The notes beneath the pieces were generated by a model that saw nothing but the letters and a program-made list of their open reading frames with translations, made no database searches and was not told where the DNA came from. A stretch of 64,000 bases of DNA from Caproicibacter sp047777415 (GTDB lineage Bacteria > Bacillota > Clostridia > Oscillospirales > Acutalibacteraceae). Both the position numbers and the translations under genes were made by a program. The DNA lies in NCBI GenBank assembly GCA_047777415.1, contig JBKEEO010000001.1, positions 496,001 through 560,000 of the forward strand, read 5' to 3'. Positions 45,283 to 54,240 of the stretch are shown piece by piece; the stretch's first letter is position 1, and each line of letters opens with the position of its first letter.

Positions 45283-45294
45283 ACAAAAAGAGTT

Positions 45295-45367
45295 TTCCCC
45301 TGTTCGCATTGCAAAACAGGGGGAATAAACCTGTGCCTGCTGTTCCTAAAAGTGGAGCAGCAGGCAT
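45295..45367 (-). terminator. tandem hairpins after the ABC exporter operon
   Basis: Two stems: GCCTGCTG / CAGCAGGC (45336-45365) and TTCCCCTGTT / AACAGGGGGAA (45295-45324), the latter followed on the - strand by AAAACTCTTTTTG. Confidence 0.7.
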
Positions 45368-45390
45368 TTAGATTGTTATCGCAAACCTTG

Positions 45391-46011
45391 TCAGTTGTCT
45401 TTTGACGCATAAAAATGGCAGGAAATCCAATAAGAAGCGAAGAAGACCAATGCCGCAGCGACGGGAAAGAGCCGTATCAACAAAAGAAGCGATGATTCGC
45501 TGGGGGCCGGAATGCTAATGGGTTGAAACAGTGCGATACCAAAAGAGGGAATTAAAAGCAGCAAAAGCAAAATAAGCCGTGCTTTTTGCATCCCGTACCG
45601 ATAGAACAACGGAAATAAAATTGAGCAGAGAAGCAGTGAGACTCCCCATGACACCGACAGAACTGCAACATTGTCCGCCGTAATGTCACGAAAAATAATC
45701 CATTTCAATAAACAAGACAGCAATGTTAATACAGTGACCAGACCCGCAGAAAACAGGTATCGAGCCAATACAATCTGTTTTTTGCTCACAGGAAAACTGA
45801 GTTCATACAATCTCCATTTTGCGGCCTCGTCATAGCTAAACGCACTGGAGCACAGAACCATCGTTAACATGATAGTGACACCGGAAAGCATTGTGTCGAC
45901 TGAGGACCTGTTCGAATTTGACATGAAGACAGCATAAAAAATCAGCAGGGCAGCCAATACTTTGCCCATACGTTTTAAATACAGAAGGTCTTTTAGCATC
46001 AGTCCTGTCAC
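45391..46011 (-). CDS. ABC-2 type transporter permease
   Basis: 206 residues with six hydrophobic segments, ABC-2 membrane subunit pattern (SYDEAAKWRLYELSFPVSKK between helices 2 and 3). Start overlaps the ATPase stop by 4 bases. Likely exports or detoxifies an unknown compound. Confidence 0.85.
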   Translation of the reverse strand: MTGLMLKDLLYLKRMGKVLAALLIFYAVFMSNSNRSSVDTMLSGVTIMLTMVLCSSAFSYDEAAKWRLYELSFPVSKKQIVLARYLFSAGLVTVLTLLSCLLKWIIFRDITADNVAVLSVSWGVSLLLCSILFPLFYRYGMQKARLILLLLLLIPSFGIALFQPISIPAPSESSLLLLIRLFPVAAALVFFASYWISCHFYASKDN

Positions 46012-46868
46012 GAGGCATCCCCCTTTGCATACAAAAGCATGATTTCATCGAGTGTGGCGGCGTCTACCACCATGTTGGGATATTTTTTTTGAACAGCGGC
46101 GCGGTCCTCCGCCAATGCTGCACATTCATAGGTTCCGCGGCGCACACGCACAAAATCGGAGCGGTTCAGTTTTTCAAACTGAGAAGGCCCGCATTTTAGA
46201 ATTCCCATATGGTCTTGCAATTCATCTTTTGCCAGACTGAACACAATCCGACCTTCATGCAGGAAGGTAATATAATCCGCCACACGCTCTAAGTCGGAAG
46301 TGATGTGCGAGGAAAACAGAATTCCGCAATTTTCATCTTGGATAAAATCCAGCAGCAAATCCAAAATATCACTGCGCATGACGGGGTCCAACCCGCTGGT
46401 AGCTTCATCGAGAAGCAGCAGGCGCGGACGATGCGCAAGCGCTGCCGCAATATTCAGTTTCATCCGCATACCGGTGGAATAGTCTTTGATTTTTTTCTTT
46501 TCGGCGAGTGAGAAATCCTTAAGATAGCGATAAAACAGGTCTTTATCCCAAGATTTATAGATTCTTCTTAAAATCAGGTTTACATCTTTTGCCGTAAAGT
46601 CGCCGGGAAAACAGTTTGGATCCAGCACAACACCGATTTCTTCTTTTACTTCGATTTCATTCTGAAGATTATCCTTGCCGAAAATGCGAATTTCGCCAGC
46701 ATCACGCTTCATTTCGTTTAAAATCAGGCGAATGGTGGTGCTTTTTCCCGCTCCGTTTTCTCCAATTAACCCCATGATACAGCCGGCCGGCACGGAAAAA
46801 CTGACATCACATAGGGAAAACGAGGGGTAATTTTTACAGACACCGTTTAATTCCAATAACTGTTCCAT
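46008..46868 (-). CDS. ABC transporter ATP-binding protein
   Basis: 286 residues. Walker A GENGAGKSTT, signature YSTGMRMKLNIAAAL, Walker B LLLLDEATSGLDP and switch His in FSSHITSDLERVADY. ATG at 46868 has AAGGAG upstream; an ATG at 46874 touches that site. Middle gene of a GntR-ATPase-permease operon like ytr of Bacillus. Confidence 0.93.
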   Translation of the reverse strand: MEQLLELNGVCKNYPSFSLCDVSFSVPAGCIMGLIGENGAGKSTTIRLILNEMKRDAGEIRIFGKDNLQNEIEVKEEIGVVLDPNCFPGDFTAKDVNLILRRIYKSWDKDLFYRYLKDFSLAEKKKIKDYSTGMRMKLNIAAALAHRPRLLLLDEATSGLDPVMRSDILDLLLDFIQDENCGILFSSHITSDLERVADYITFLHEGRIVFSLAKDELQDHMGILKCGPSQFEKLNRSDFVRVRRGTYECAALAEDRAAVQKKYPNMVVDAATLDEIMLLYAKGDAS

Positions 46869-46880
46869 ACACATCTCCTT

Positions 46881-47258
46881 TTACGATTTTTCCGCGTACA
46901 ACCGATCCACCATACGGTGCAGGTCTTCGGCAGAAATTCCACTTTGCTTTGCTTGCTCCACCGCACGACGCAAGAGTTCCTCGGTACGCCGATGTTGTTC
47001 CTCTCGAATACGCTCTACATTTTGCCGAGTGACAAAGCATCCCTTGCCCGCCACCGTTTCCAGAAACCCTTCCGCTTCCAGATCTGAATAAGCGCGCCGG
47101 GTGGTTATGACACTGATATGCAGCTGCCGCGCTAAAAGTCGCATGGATGGCAGCATCTCGCCCGGACGCAGCGCACCGGAAAGAATCTGGCTTTTAATCT
47201 GCACGGCAATCTGTTCATAGATGGGCCGTTGGTCCGAAGTGCTGATGATAAGATCCAG
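46881..47258 (-). CDS. YtrA-subfamily GntR regulator with probable CTG start
   Basis: The ATG/GTG/TTG frame starts at 47204, but the typical YtrA N-terminus DLIISTSDQRPIYEQIAVQI is encoded upstream in the same frame, with no ATG, GTG or TTG before a stop. A CTG at 47258 gives 125 residues, the usual length, and GGTGAT lies before it. The winged helix covers SGALRPGEMLPSMRLLARQL and SVITTRRAYSDLEAEGFL; a short C-terminal helix ends the protein. It probably represses its own operon. Confidence 0.8.
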   Translation of the reverse strand: MDLIISTSDQRPIYEQIAVQIKSQILSGALRPGEMLPSMRLLARQLHISVITTRRAYSDLEAEGFLETVAGKGCFVTRQNVERIREEQHRRTEELLRRAVEQAKQSGISAEDLHRMVDRLYAEKS

Positions 47259-47281
47259 AGAGCATCACCACTGCTTTCTAA

Positions 47282-47304
47282 CTGTATATATCGTGTATAC
47301 ACAG
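47282..47304. promoter_or_regulatory. YtrA-type operator
   Basis: Inverted repeat CTGTATATA-N5-TATACACAG overlapping and following the -10 box of the GntR promoter, where an autorepressor would bind. Confidence 0.6.
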
Positions 47305-47329
47305 TATCATCATTTACTTGAAAAGTCAA
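47301..47329 (-). promoter_or_regulatory. promoter of the GntR-ABC operon
   Basis: TTGACT, 17-bp spacer and TACTGT on the - strand, 43 bases before the CTG start. Confidence 0.6.
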
Positions 47330-47406
47330 GAAAAATTTTTTTACTTTGTCCTTTCCAATGCAAAATTTTCGAATGAGCGCGGGGGAAATGAAAGGAGGCC
47401 TGACTA

Positions 47407-47724
47407 TTGACCCGCAAAAGACGAAAAAAAACAAGCCTGCAAAGCGGATATGAAAAGCTCGCGTTCGGCAGCGTAAACGACGCTGTACGCCTGCTGTTTG
47501 GGGAAGAACCGAATCCACAGGAGCTGCAAGCCATGGATTTTGACAACATTGCGGAAATTCGGCGCCTAAAAGACGGCGGGCTGGAAATCAAGTTTTTTGA
47601 CCGCCTGCGCGCGCTGGAATGTCTGCGCAATCTGCAGGAGCAGGGAGCGGAAGAATCCCCTCTGTACCGCGCACTGCAAAAATGCGCAAACGAAACGTGG
47701 CAGGAGAAAAAGGATGGAGTTTAA
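47407..47724 (+). CDS. phage terminase small subunit-like protein
   Basis: 105 residues, basic N-terminus (TRKRRKKTSLQSGYEKLAFG). Assigned by position: it stands directly before the large terminase and overlaps it by 11 bases. The sequence itself is only weakly recognisable. TTG start with AAAGGAGG 8 bases upstream. Confidence 0.65.
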   Translation: MTRKRRKKTSLQSGYEKLAFGSVNDAVRLLFGEEPNPQELQAMDFDNIAEIRRLKDGGLEIKFFDRLRALECLRNLQEQGAEESPLYRALQKCANETWQEKKDGV

Positions 47725-48982
47725 CTCCTTTTCCCGGCGTCAGCGGGAGGCGCTGAGCTGGTGGTGTCCGTCGAGCCCTTATGCACAACGTGATGCGATT
47801 ATCTGCGACGGAGCTGTAAGAAGCGGCAAAACGCTGTGTTTGGGAATTTCCTTTGTCATGTGGGCGCTCGCCTGCTTTGACAAATGCTCCTTTGCCATTT
47901 GCGGAAAAACCATACGCTCCCTGCGGCGGAATCTGGTGACAACCCTTTTGCCCGCTCTGACAGAATCGGGGTTTACTTGCGTATACCGTTCAACAGAAAA
48001 TCGGATTGACATTTCCTTAGGGAAAAGGAAAAACCGATTCTTTTTGTTTGGCGGAAAGGATGAGGGTTCGGCGGCACTGATTCAAGGGGTAACGCTGGCA
48101 GGTGTTTTTTTCGACGAAGTCGCTTTGATGCCGCGTTCATTCGTTGAACAGGCGCTGGCGCGCTGTTCGGTGGAAGGTTCCAAATTCTGGTTTAGCTGCA
48201 ATCCTGAAAGCCCGGGGCATTGGTTCTATCGGGAATGGATTGAAAAGACGGATGAAAAAAACGCACTGCGCCTGCACTTTACCATGAATGACAACCCGTC
48301 TTTAAGTTCGGACATCCTCGCACGGTACCGTTCCCTTTATTCCGGAACATTTTATGAGCGGTTTGTCCTTGGCAAATGGGTGGCAGCCGAAGGGCTGGTT
48401 TATCCGTTCATGACCGGCAGCATGTTCTGCGATGTTCCGCAAGGCGGATTTTCCAACTATGTGGTTTCCTGTGATTATGGCACGGTAAATCCCTGCTCCA
48501 TGGGTTTGTGGGGGCTGCAGAACGGAATATGGTACCGCATTGCGGAATCCTATTATGATTCCAAGCGGACAGGAGAACCGCGCACCGACGAGGAACATTA
48601 TGCCGAGCTGGAACGGCTCTGCGCGGGAAGAAAAATCGACCGCGTGGTGGTAGACCCTTCTGCGGCAAGCTTCCTTGAAGTCATTCGGCGGCATGGCAAA
48701 TACCGCGCGCGAAAGGCGGATAACGCCGTACTGGACGGAATTCGCAGAACCGGTGCCGCACTCAAGCAAGGGAAAATCAAAATCTGCCGCTGCTGCACGG
48801 ATGCCGTGCGTGAATTCGGACTGTACCGCTGGGATGAAAACAGAAAAGACGATGCACCGGTAAAAGAAAACGACCACGCAATGGATGATATTCGCTATTT
48901 TGTAACTTCACTTCCGCGTGGTAATGACGGATTCTTTGCCGTTGCGGCGCCCAGAAGAGAGGGGGGAAAGCATGCTTTTTAA
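47714..48982 (+). CDS. phage terminase large subunit (PBSX family)
   Basis: 422 residues; DNA-packaging motor. Walker A GAVRSGKTLC near residue 35, Walker B GVFFDEVALMPR near 130, and a C-terminal nuclease domain with acidic segments VVSCDYGTVNPCSMGLW and VVVDPSAASF. ATG at 47714 behind AGGAG; an upstream in-frame ATG lies in the small subunit gene. Confidence 0.92.
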   Translation: MEFNSFSRRQREALSWWCPSSPYAQRDAIICDGAVRSGKTLCLGISFVMWALACFDKCSFAICGKTIRSLRRNLVTTLLPALTESGFTCVYRSTENRIDISLGKRKNRFFLFGGKDEGSAALIQGVTLAGVFFDEVALMPRSFVEQALARCSVEGSKFWFSCNPESPGHWFYREWIEKTDEKNALRLHFTMNDNPSLSSDILARYRSLYSGTFYERFVLGKWVAAEGLVYPFMTGSMFCDVPQGGFSNYVVSCDYGTVNPCSMGLWGLQNGIWYRIAESYYDSKRTGEPRTDEEHYAELERLCAGRKIDRVVVDPSAASFLEVIRRHGKYRARKADNAVLDGIRRTGAALKQGKIKICRCCTDAVREFGLYRWDENRKDDAPVKENDHAMDDIRYFVTSLPRGNDGFFAVAAPRREGGKHAF

Positions 48983-50108
48983 AAGAAAACATCCGATAGC
49001 TGCGGCGCAGGCCGTGCAGACAGCGGAAAGGAACACCCCATTTTCGGAACTTTCCTCCTATGTGCCGCTGACTGTCGGAGAACGCCGTCTGTACGATGCC
49101 TTGCGGGAAGCCGTGCCGATTATTGATGCGGCAATCGGAAAAATTCTGCGCCTTGTCGGCGGATTTTCGATTTCCTGCCCTGACCGCTCCGTGGAAAGGA
49201 AATTAAACCACTTTCTTCAGAATGTGCAGGTGGGCGCGGACCGACAGGGAATGGAAAGTTTTATCACAGGATACTTAGACCAGCTATTGACCTACGGCAA
49301 CGCTGTTGGGGAGATGGTGGTAAGGGGCGGAGAACTTTGCGCCCTCTACAACGCGTCACTGGACGACGTGGAACTTCGGGCGGTATCACCGCTTTCCATT
49401 GAGGTTCGTCGGCGTGAAAACGGAGGCAGTGTACCGGTGCGCTACCCGGAACTGGTGTTCTGCTCCGCGCTGAATCCACCGCCCGGCAGTGCCCAGGGGG
49501 TATCCCTGCTGCGCGGACTGCCGTTTGTCAGCCGCATTTTGATTCAGATTTTCCACACCGTGGGGGTAAATTGGGAACGCCTTGGCGGAGTGCGGTTCGC
49601 AGTCACCTACAAACCGGATTCCGACACCGCCGACCGCGCGTTTGCAAAAGAAAGAGCGGAACAGATCGCTTCTGAATGGGGACGCGCCATGCGCGGAGAC
49701 ACAGTGAGTGATTTTATCGCGGTTGGGGATGTCAATATCAAAGCAATTGGTTCCGATGTGCAGATTCTGGACAGCGAAGTGCCTGTGCGGCAGATTTTGG
49801 AGCAGATTATCGCAAAGCTGGGAATTCCGCCGTTTTTACTTGGGCTCACGTGGTCTTCCACAGAGCGAATGTCCAGCCAACAAGCGGATATCCTCACCAG
49901 CGAACTCGAGTCGTACCGTCGGATACTCAACCCGGTGATTGGAAAAATTTGCGGCATGTGGATGCGGCTGAACGGATATTCGCCGCGCTTTTCCATCGAC
50001 TGGGACGACATTACGCTGCAAGACACAACGGAACTGGCGGCGGCGCGCTACCAAAACGCACGTGCCGCACAAATTGAAAGAAGCATCCAAACAAACAACT
50101 CCCAGTAA
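48972..50108 (+). CDS. phage portal protein
   Basis: 378 residues. Portal ring subunit of the SPP1/PBSX kind: an N-terminal PIIDAAIGKILRLVGGFSIS, central YLDQLLTYGNAVGEMVV, and the late helix AKLGIPPFLLGLTWSSTERM. ATG at 48972 behind AGGGGGG, overlapping the terminase end by 11 bases. Confidence 0.88.
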   Translation: MLFKRKHPIAAAQAVQTAERNTPFSELSSYVPLTVGERRLYDALREAVPIIDAAIGKILRLVGGFSISCPDRSVERKLNHFLQNVQVGADRQGMESFITGYLDQLLTYGNAVGEMVVRGGELCALYNASLDDVELRAVSPLSIEVRRRENGGSVPVRYPELVFCSALNPPPGSAQGVSLLRGLPFVSRILIQIFHTVGVNWERLGGVRFAVTYKPDSDTADRAFAKERAEQIASEWGRAMRGDTVSDFIAVGDVNIKAIGSDVQILDSEVPVRQILEQIIAKLGIPPFLLGLTWSSTERMSSQQADILTSELESYRRILNPVIGKICGMWMRLNGYSPRFSIDWDDITLQDTTELAAARYQNARAAQIERSIQTNNSQ

Positions 50109-50159
50109 CAATTCCGTTTCCTGCAGCACGGATGGCGTATCAATACAGGAACATATTCA

Positions 50160-51215
50160 ATGAGATGTATAAAAAAGCCGCAGATAATGGCTGAAAGTTT
50201 TAAAAGGGAGATGATTGCCATTCTGAATAAGTCGTATCCGCAAAAGGACGAAACGGCAAAAACGCCACAAAATGGTTCGGCTCCGAATGAGGAGGAACTC
50301 CGAAAAATCAATCAATTTACACGGCGGACATTTTCAGCGGACGAATTGTATGTGTTCCCCGTGGTACTGTGCGACAACGAAATCGACCGAGACGGGGAAA
50401 GATTCAGTATTTCGGCTCTGAAAACACTTGCGGAACTGTTTGTTGGCAAAACAGGAATCTTCAATCACAGCGGACGGACGGAGGATCAAGCTGCTCGAAT
50501 TTTCGACTGCCGTGTGGAAAGTGACCCCGAGCACCGCACCTCGGCGGGAGAACCTTACACACGTTTGACAGCGAGTGCCTATCTGCCGCGCACATCTAAA
50601 AACGAAGATTTGATTGCGGAACTGGAAAGCGGAATCAAAAAGGAAGTCAGCGTAGGCTGCGCCGTGCGGCGCATCACATGCAGCATCTGCGGGGCTGACT
50701 GGAAGTCGGGCGACTGCAAGCACATACGCGGGCAGGAATATGACGGAAAAATCTGCTGTGCGGTGCTGGATGAACCGACGGACGCCTATGAGTGGTCATT
50801 CGTAGCCGTTCCGTCCCAACGTGAAGCGGGCGTCATTAAGCATTATTCCGGGGCGTCTGAAATGGGCACACAGGATATTTTAAAAACATTGCGTGCAGGA
50901 GAAGCAGTAACACTAACGCGCGGCGAGGCGGAACAGCTTGCGTGCCGCGTGGAAAAGCTGGAACAGGAGGCCGCCTGCGGACGCGCCTATCGGCAGGAAC
51001 TGACCAAAGAATTTGTTCGATACGCGGCGCTTTCCAAGCCGGAGATACCAACGGAATCTCTGCGACGAGCAGCGGACGCAATGAGCCTTGATGACCTAAA
51101 ATGCTTTGCTGCTGCCTTCCGTCGGGATGCGCAGCGGCTTGTCCCGCTCACGCCGCAGTTGGCGGGACAGCAAAAAGAAAATCAGCGAAACAGCAACTTT
51201 GCTTTCAAAATATAA
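50160..51215 (+). CDS. phage prohead protease-like protein (XkdF-like)
   Basis: 351 residues. Conserved prohead-protease features: RDGERFSISALKTLAELFVG, the probable catalytic His in GIFNHSGRTEDQA and Ser in KKEVSVGCAV. A cysteine cluster CSICGADWKSGDCKH follows, as in XkdF-type proteins. C-terminal coiled part (residues about 240-300) may serve as scaffold. Start at 50160 is tentative; AGGA stands 10 bases before it. Confidence 0.75.
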   Translation: MRCIKKPQIMAESFKREMIAILNKSYPQKDETAKTPQNGSAPNEEELRKINQFTRRTFSADELYVFPVVLCDNEIDRDGERFSISALKTLAELFVGKTGIFNHSGRTEDQAARIFDCRVESDPEHRTSAGEPYTRLTASAYLPRTSKNEDLIAELESGIKKEVSVGCAVRRITCSICGADWKSGDCKHIRGQEYDGKICCAVLDEPTDAYEWSFVAVPSQREAGVIKHYSGASEMGTQDILKTLRAGEAVTLTRGEAEQLACRVEKLEQEAACGRAYRQELTKEFVRYAALSKPEIPTESLRRAADAMSLDDLKCFAAAFRRDAQRLVPLTPQLAGQQKENQRNSNFAFKI

Positions 51216-51228
51216 AGGAGGAACGTTC

Positions 51229-51573
51229 ATGAACGTATCACTTAATGGGTTTCGGGAATCCACGGTGACTTTTGAGGCAGAAGAAACCCTTGCCTCAGGC
51301 ATACCGGTAAAAATTACGGCCAACGGAACCGTCGGCCCGTGCGAAGACGGGGACGATTTCTGCGGGGTCTGTGTCAACACAAGATGCGGCTATGCTGCCG
51401 TTCAGCTTGGCGGCTATGTCTGCCTGCCTTACGACGGCGCGGCACCGTCGGTCGGATATCAAAATCTATGCGCCGCGGCGGACGGCAAGATAAAAGCAAC
51501 GGAAACCGGAGGAAGAAGTTTATTGGTGACTGATGTGGATGAATCCGCTCAAACATGCGGTGTGATTCTTTAA
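51229..51573 (+). CDS. phage head decoration-like protein
   Basis: 114 residues, small beta-rich protein placed between protease and capsid genes, where decoration or cement proteins stand. Not recognised by sequence. AAAGGAGG precedes the ATG. Confidence 0.5.
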   Translation: MNVSLNGFRESTVTFEAEETLASGIPVKITANGTVGPCEDGDDFCGVCVNTRCGYAAVQLGGYVCLPYDGAAPSVGYQNLCAAADGKIKATETGGRSLLVTDVDESAQTCGVIL

Positions 51574-51587
51574 GGGAGGAATGTGGA

Positions 51588-52604
51588 ATGAAATACGAAT
51601 CCATACGGCTGGAAAAGGGTATGTACAGCGTACCCGGAAAATCTTTTACACAGGTTCTGGAGAGTCTGGACCCGTCCGCCGATTACGCGGGCACACCGTT
51701 GGAAGGACTGGACGCGTATCAACGGCAGCTCAAACGCTTTGATATCAAAGTCGGCGGCCCCTGCTCCGACAAGATAGAAAAGTTTTTTCAGTCTTCCGAT
51801 TCCGCCGCGCTGTTCCCGGAATATGTTTCCCGTGCCGTCCGTCAGGGCATGGAGCAGGCCGATTTGCTGCCCGATTTGGTTGCGGCAAAAACGCAGATTG
51901 ACTCCCTGGACTACCGCACAATTGAGTCTGACCCATCCGAGGACGACCGTGCGCTAAAACCGGTTGCGGAAGGCGCTCAGCTCCCGCAGACCAACGTAAA
52001 AATAAAAAGTCAGCTTGTGCAGCTGAAAAAGCGCGGAAGAATGTTGGTGGCAAGCTATGAAGCACTGCGCTTTCAGAGGCTGGATTTATTCACTGTAACG
52101 CTCCGCCAAATTGGTTCGGCAATTGCGCGCAGCCAACTGGCGGACGCCATCAGTGTGTTGATGAACGGTGATGACGGAGCATCGCCTGCCCAAACTTTGA
52201 AAGCTGGCAGTGCAGTGCCAACATACGGCGATATCGTAAACCTGTGGAGCAATCTGTCCCCCTACACCTTGAATACGATGGTGGCCTCGACCGCGGCCAT
52301 GAAAGATCTATTGTCTATCTCAGAATTTAAAGACGCGACCGCAGGGCTGAATTTCCAAGGCACCGGAAAACTGATTAGTCCGCTGGGTGCAAAACTGTTG
52401 CATGTTCCGCAGATGGAAGAAGGAAAAATCATCGGACTTGACAAGACCTGTGCACTTGAAATGGTGCAGGCCGGCGGTGTGACGACCGATTCCGACAAAC
52501 TGATTGACCGACAGCTGGAACGCACGGCTATCAGCGTGACAGCCGGGTTTGCAAGGCTGTTTGACGGAGCCGTCCGTGTTCTGACGTATGGAGGCGAATC
52601 GTGA
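51588..52604 (+). CDS. phage major capsid protein, HK97 fold
   Basis: 338 residues. The N-terminal arm is followed by the E-loop region and QLVQLKKRGRMLVASYEAL, and near the C-terminus TDSDKLIDRQLERTAISVTA, a layout common in clostridial HK97-type capsids. GGGAGGA precedes the ATG. Followed by the connector gene with a GTGA overlap. Confidence 0.82.
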   Translation: MKYESIRLEKGMYSVPGKSFTQVLESLDPSADYAGTPLEGLDAYQRQLKRFDIKVGGPCSDKIEKFFQSSDSAALFPEYVSRAVRQGMEQADLLPDLVAAKTQIDSLDYRTIESDPSEDDRALKPVAEGAQLPQTNVKIKSQLVQLKKRGRMLVASYEALRFQRLDLFTVTLRQIGSAIARSQLADAISVLMNGDDGASPAQTLKAGSAVPTYGDIVNLWSNLSPYTLNTMVASTAAMKDLLSISEFKDATAGLNFQGTGKLISPLGAKLLHVPQMEEGKIIGLDKTCALEMVQAGGVTTDSDKLIDRQLERTAISVTAGFARLFDGAVRVLTYGGES

Positions 52605-52966
52605 TTACCATTGATACAGATGACGTGCTTGCACGCTTTTCAGTTCTAACCGGACTGCAGGACGTGGAGAAATATCTGCCGCTTTGCACGGACACGGCAA
52701 GGGAAATTCAATCGGCCGAACGCAACACATGCGGTGAAGATGGATACGATGCTCTTGCAGCGGCGGCAGCGGCACTGGCTTTCTACCGATATACCCTGGC
52801 GCGGGCGGCATCCGGTGCGGAATCCTTTTCCGCCGGAGATGTCAAAGTGACACAATCAGCAGGCAGTACGGAATCTGCCCTAATGCTGTGGAAGGAGGCG
52901 GCAGCTGCTGCCGCCCCCTATCTTGTTGATTCAGGAAGCTTTCTCTTTGGGAGGATTTCAAAGTGA
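52601..52966 (+). CDS. phage head-tail connector-like protein
   Basis: 121 residues, mostly helical, in the position of a head completion protein (gp6/XkdH-like). GTG start behind GGAGGC, overlapping the capsid stop. The call rests on position and size. Confidence 0.55.
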   Translation: MITIDTDDVLARFSVLTGLQDVEKYLPLCTDTAREIQSAERNTCGEDGYDALAAAAAALAFYRYTLARAASGAESFSAGDVKVTQSAGSTESALMLWKEAAAAAAPYLVDSGSFLFGRISK

Positions 52967-53625
52967 CGCGGCGCTCTGCTGTGAATGCCATGTTGCAAAA
53001 GTATGGTTCCCCCGTCATGCTGAACAATACAAAAATACGAGCGGTCATCCGGCCCTTGCAGATTCAGTCCGGTGCGGACAATGAGATAACCGGCGGAGAC
53101 TCTAGCCTCTATTACCGCTACACAGGGCCGGCAGAGTATCCTCTTTCGGAAGGGGATACGGTGATATCCGATGAAGAAATTTACAGTGTTCGCAGAGCAG
53201 GTACTGCGGTCATAGCAGGAGAGCCGCTGTACGAATGGGCAATTTTAAAACAGCTTTCATCTTCAGCAACCGAAGAAATCATATTGATTGCTTCAGACGG
53301 AACTGTTTTGGCGAAAGCGAAAGGCTATGTAACAAAGACTCTTCACAGCGCAGACAAAGTCCGCTCATGGGGCGAAGGAACTCCTTTAGAAATCGAAGAG
53401 GGAGAAACCTCTTATGAACTGCATTTTTACGGTGTTACGCCGGAAAATGACACGCCGCTTTCCGAATTTGGAGAATTCCGAGTTGAGATACGGGAACAGA
53501 ACCGACAAACGGTTTATTCCGGCTGCAGGGTAAAAACAGAAACGGAAACAGGCGGTGTGTTATTGCAGCCGCGATGCTCTTTAATTGTCTTGGCAACTGG
53601 AAGAACGGAGGTGAAACCGATATGA
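52963..53625 (+). CDS. phage minor structural protein, head-tail joining
   Basis: 220 residues, beta-rich. N-terminal half IRPLQIQSGADNEITGGDSS resembles head-tail joining proteins of clostridial phages; the C-terminal half is unassigned. GTG start behind GGGAGG, overlapping the previous stop. Confidence 0.5.
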   Translation: MTRRSAVNAMLQKYGSPVMLNNTKIRAVIRPLQIQSGADNEITGGDSSLYYRYTGPAEYPLSEGDTVISDEEIYSVRRAGTAVIAGEPLYEWAILKQLSSSATEEIILIASDGTVLAKAKGYVTKTLHSADKVRSWGEGTPLEIEEGETSYELHFYGVTPENDTPLSEFGEFRVEIREQNRQTVYSGCRVKTETETGGVLLQPRCSLIVLATGRTEVKPI

Positions 53626-53738
53626 CGGAAGATACAGCGGCCGAAATTTCGCAGGCAATCGAGCGTGACTGCAGAAGGTATCCGCGCAATCTTGACATAG
53701 AGGAGGAAGGTCATGCGGCTGAGGCCCATGAGTTTTAA
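53622..53738 (+). CDS. small ORF at the point where tail tube genes are missing
   Basis: 38 residues, acidic (starts MTEDTAAEISQ, ends EEGHAAEAHEF). GGAGGTG stands before the ATG, which overlaps the previous stop; its end overlaps the LysM gene by 26 bases. No family recognised. It may be a real small gene or the scar of a deletion. Confidence 0.45.
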   Translation: MTEDTAAEISQAIERDCRRYPRNLDIEEEGHAAEAHEF

Positions 53739-54240
53739 AAACTATATCTGGCCGCGCAACCCTGAGACCGTGACGATTTCACGGGCAAAAAATATTGGGA
53801 AATATCAGGTTCCGTACGAAGGGAATGTGCTGCAAGACCTCGGCGCGGGGAGCCGTGTGGTAACAGGGTGCGGTGTTTTTTCCGGACCTAACTGTGCGGA
53901 AGAATTTCAAAAGCTTGCAGCAGTGTTTGCGGAGGAAGGCGTTGGACAGCTGATTCTGCCGGATATGGCTCCAATTTTCGCAATGTTTACAACCCTCACC
54001 CGAAAAGGAGACCCTCGGCCGAATCACATCGGGTATGAATTTGAGTTCCTGGAAGACGGTTCGGCGCCGGAGATAGAATCGGTGGTGAGCGATCCAAAAC
54101 CATATATTTGCCAAGAGGGCGACACGCTGTTCTCCATTGCGGCTACATACGGAATCAGCGTGGACGAACTTCTGGCATTAAATCCAAATATCCAATGGCC
54201 GAATGCTCCGGGAACGGGAACTGTGGTGATGGTTCCATGA
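53713..54240 (+). CDS. phage tail protein with C-terminal LysM (XkdP-like)
   Basis: 175 residues. The first 115 form the tail-associated domain (MSFKNYIWPRNPETVTISRA), and residues 125-172 a LysM fold (ICQEGDTLFSIAATYGISVD, ending NAPGTGTVVMVP). LysM could bind cell wall during infection or act in baseplate assembly. GAGGAAGG precedes the ATG. Overlaps the next gene (ATGA). Confidence 0.78.
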   Translation: MRLRPMSFKNYIWPRNPETVTISRAKNIGKYQVPYEGNVLQDLGAGSRVVTGCGVFSGPNCAEEFQKLAAVFAEEGVGQLILPDMAPIFAMFTTLTRKGDPRPNHIGYEFEFLEDGSAPEIESVVSDPKPYICQEGDTLFSIAATYGISVDELLALNPNIQWPNAPGTGTVVMVP

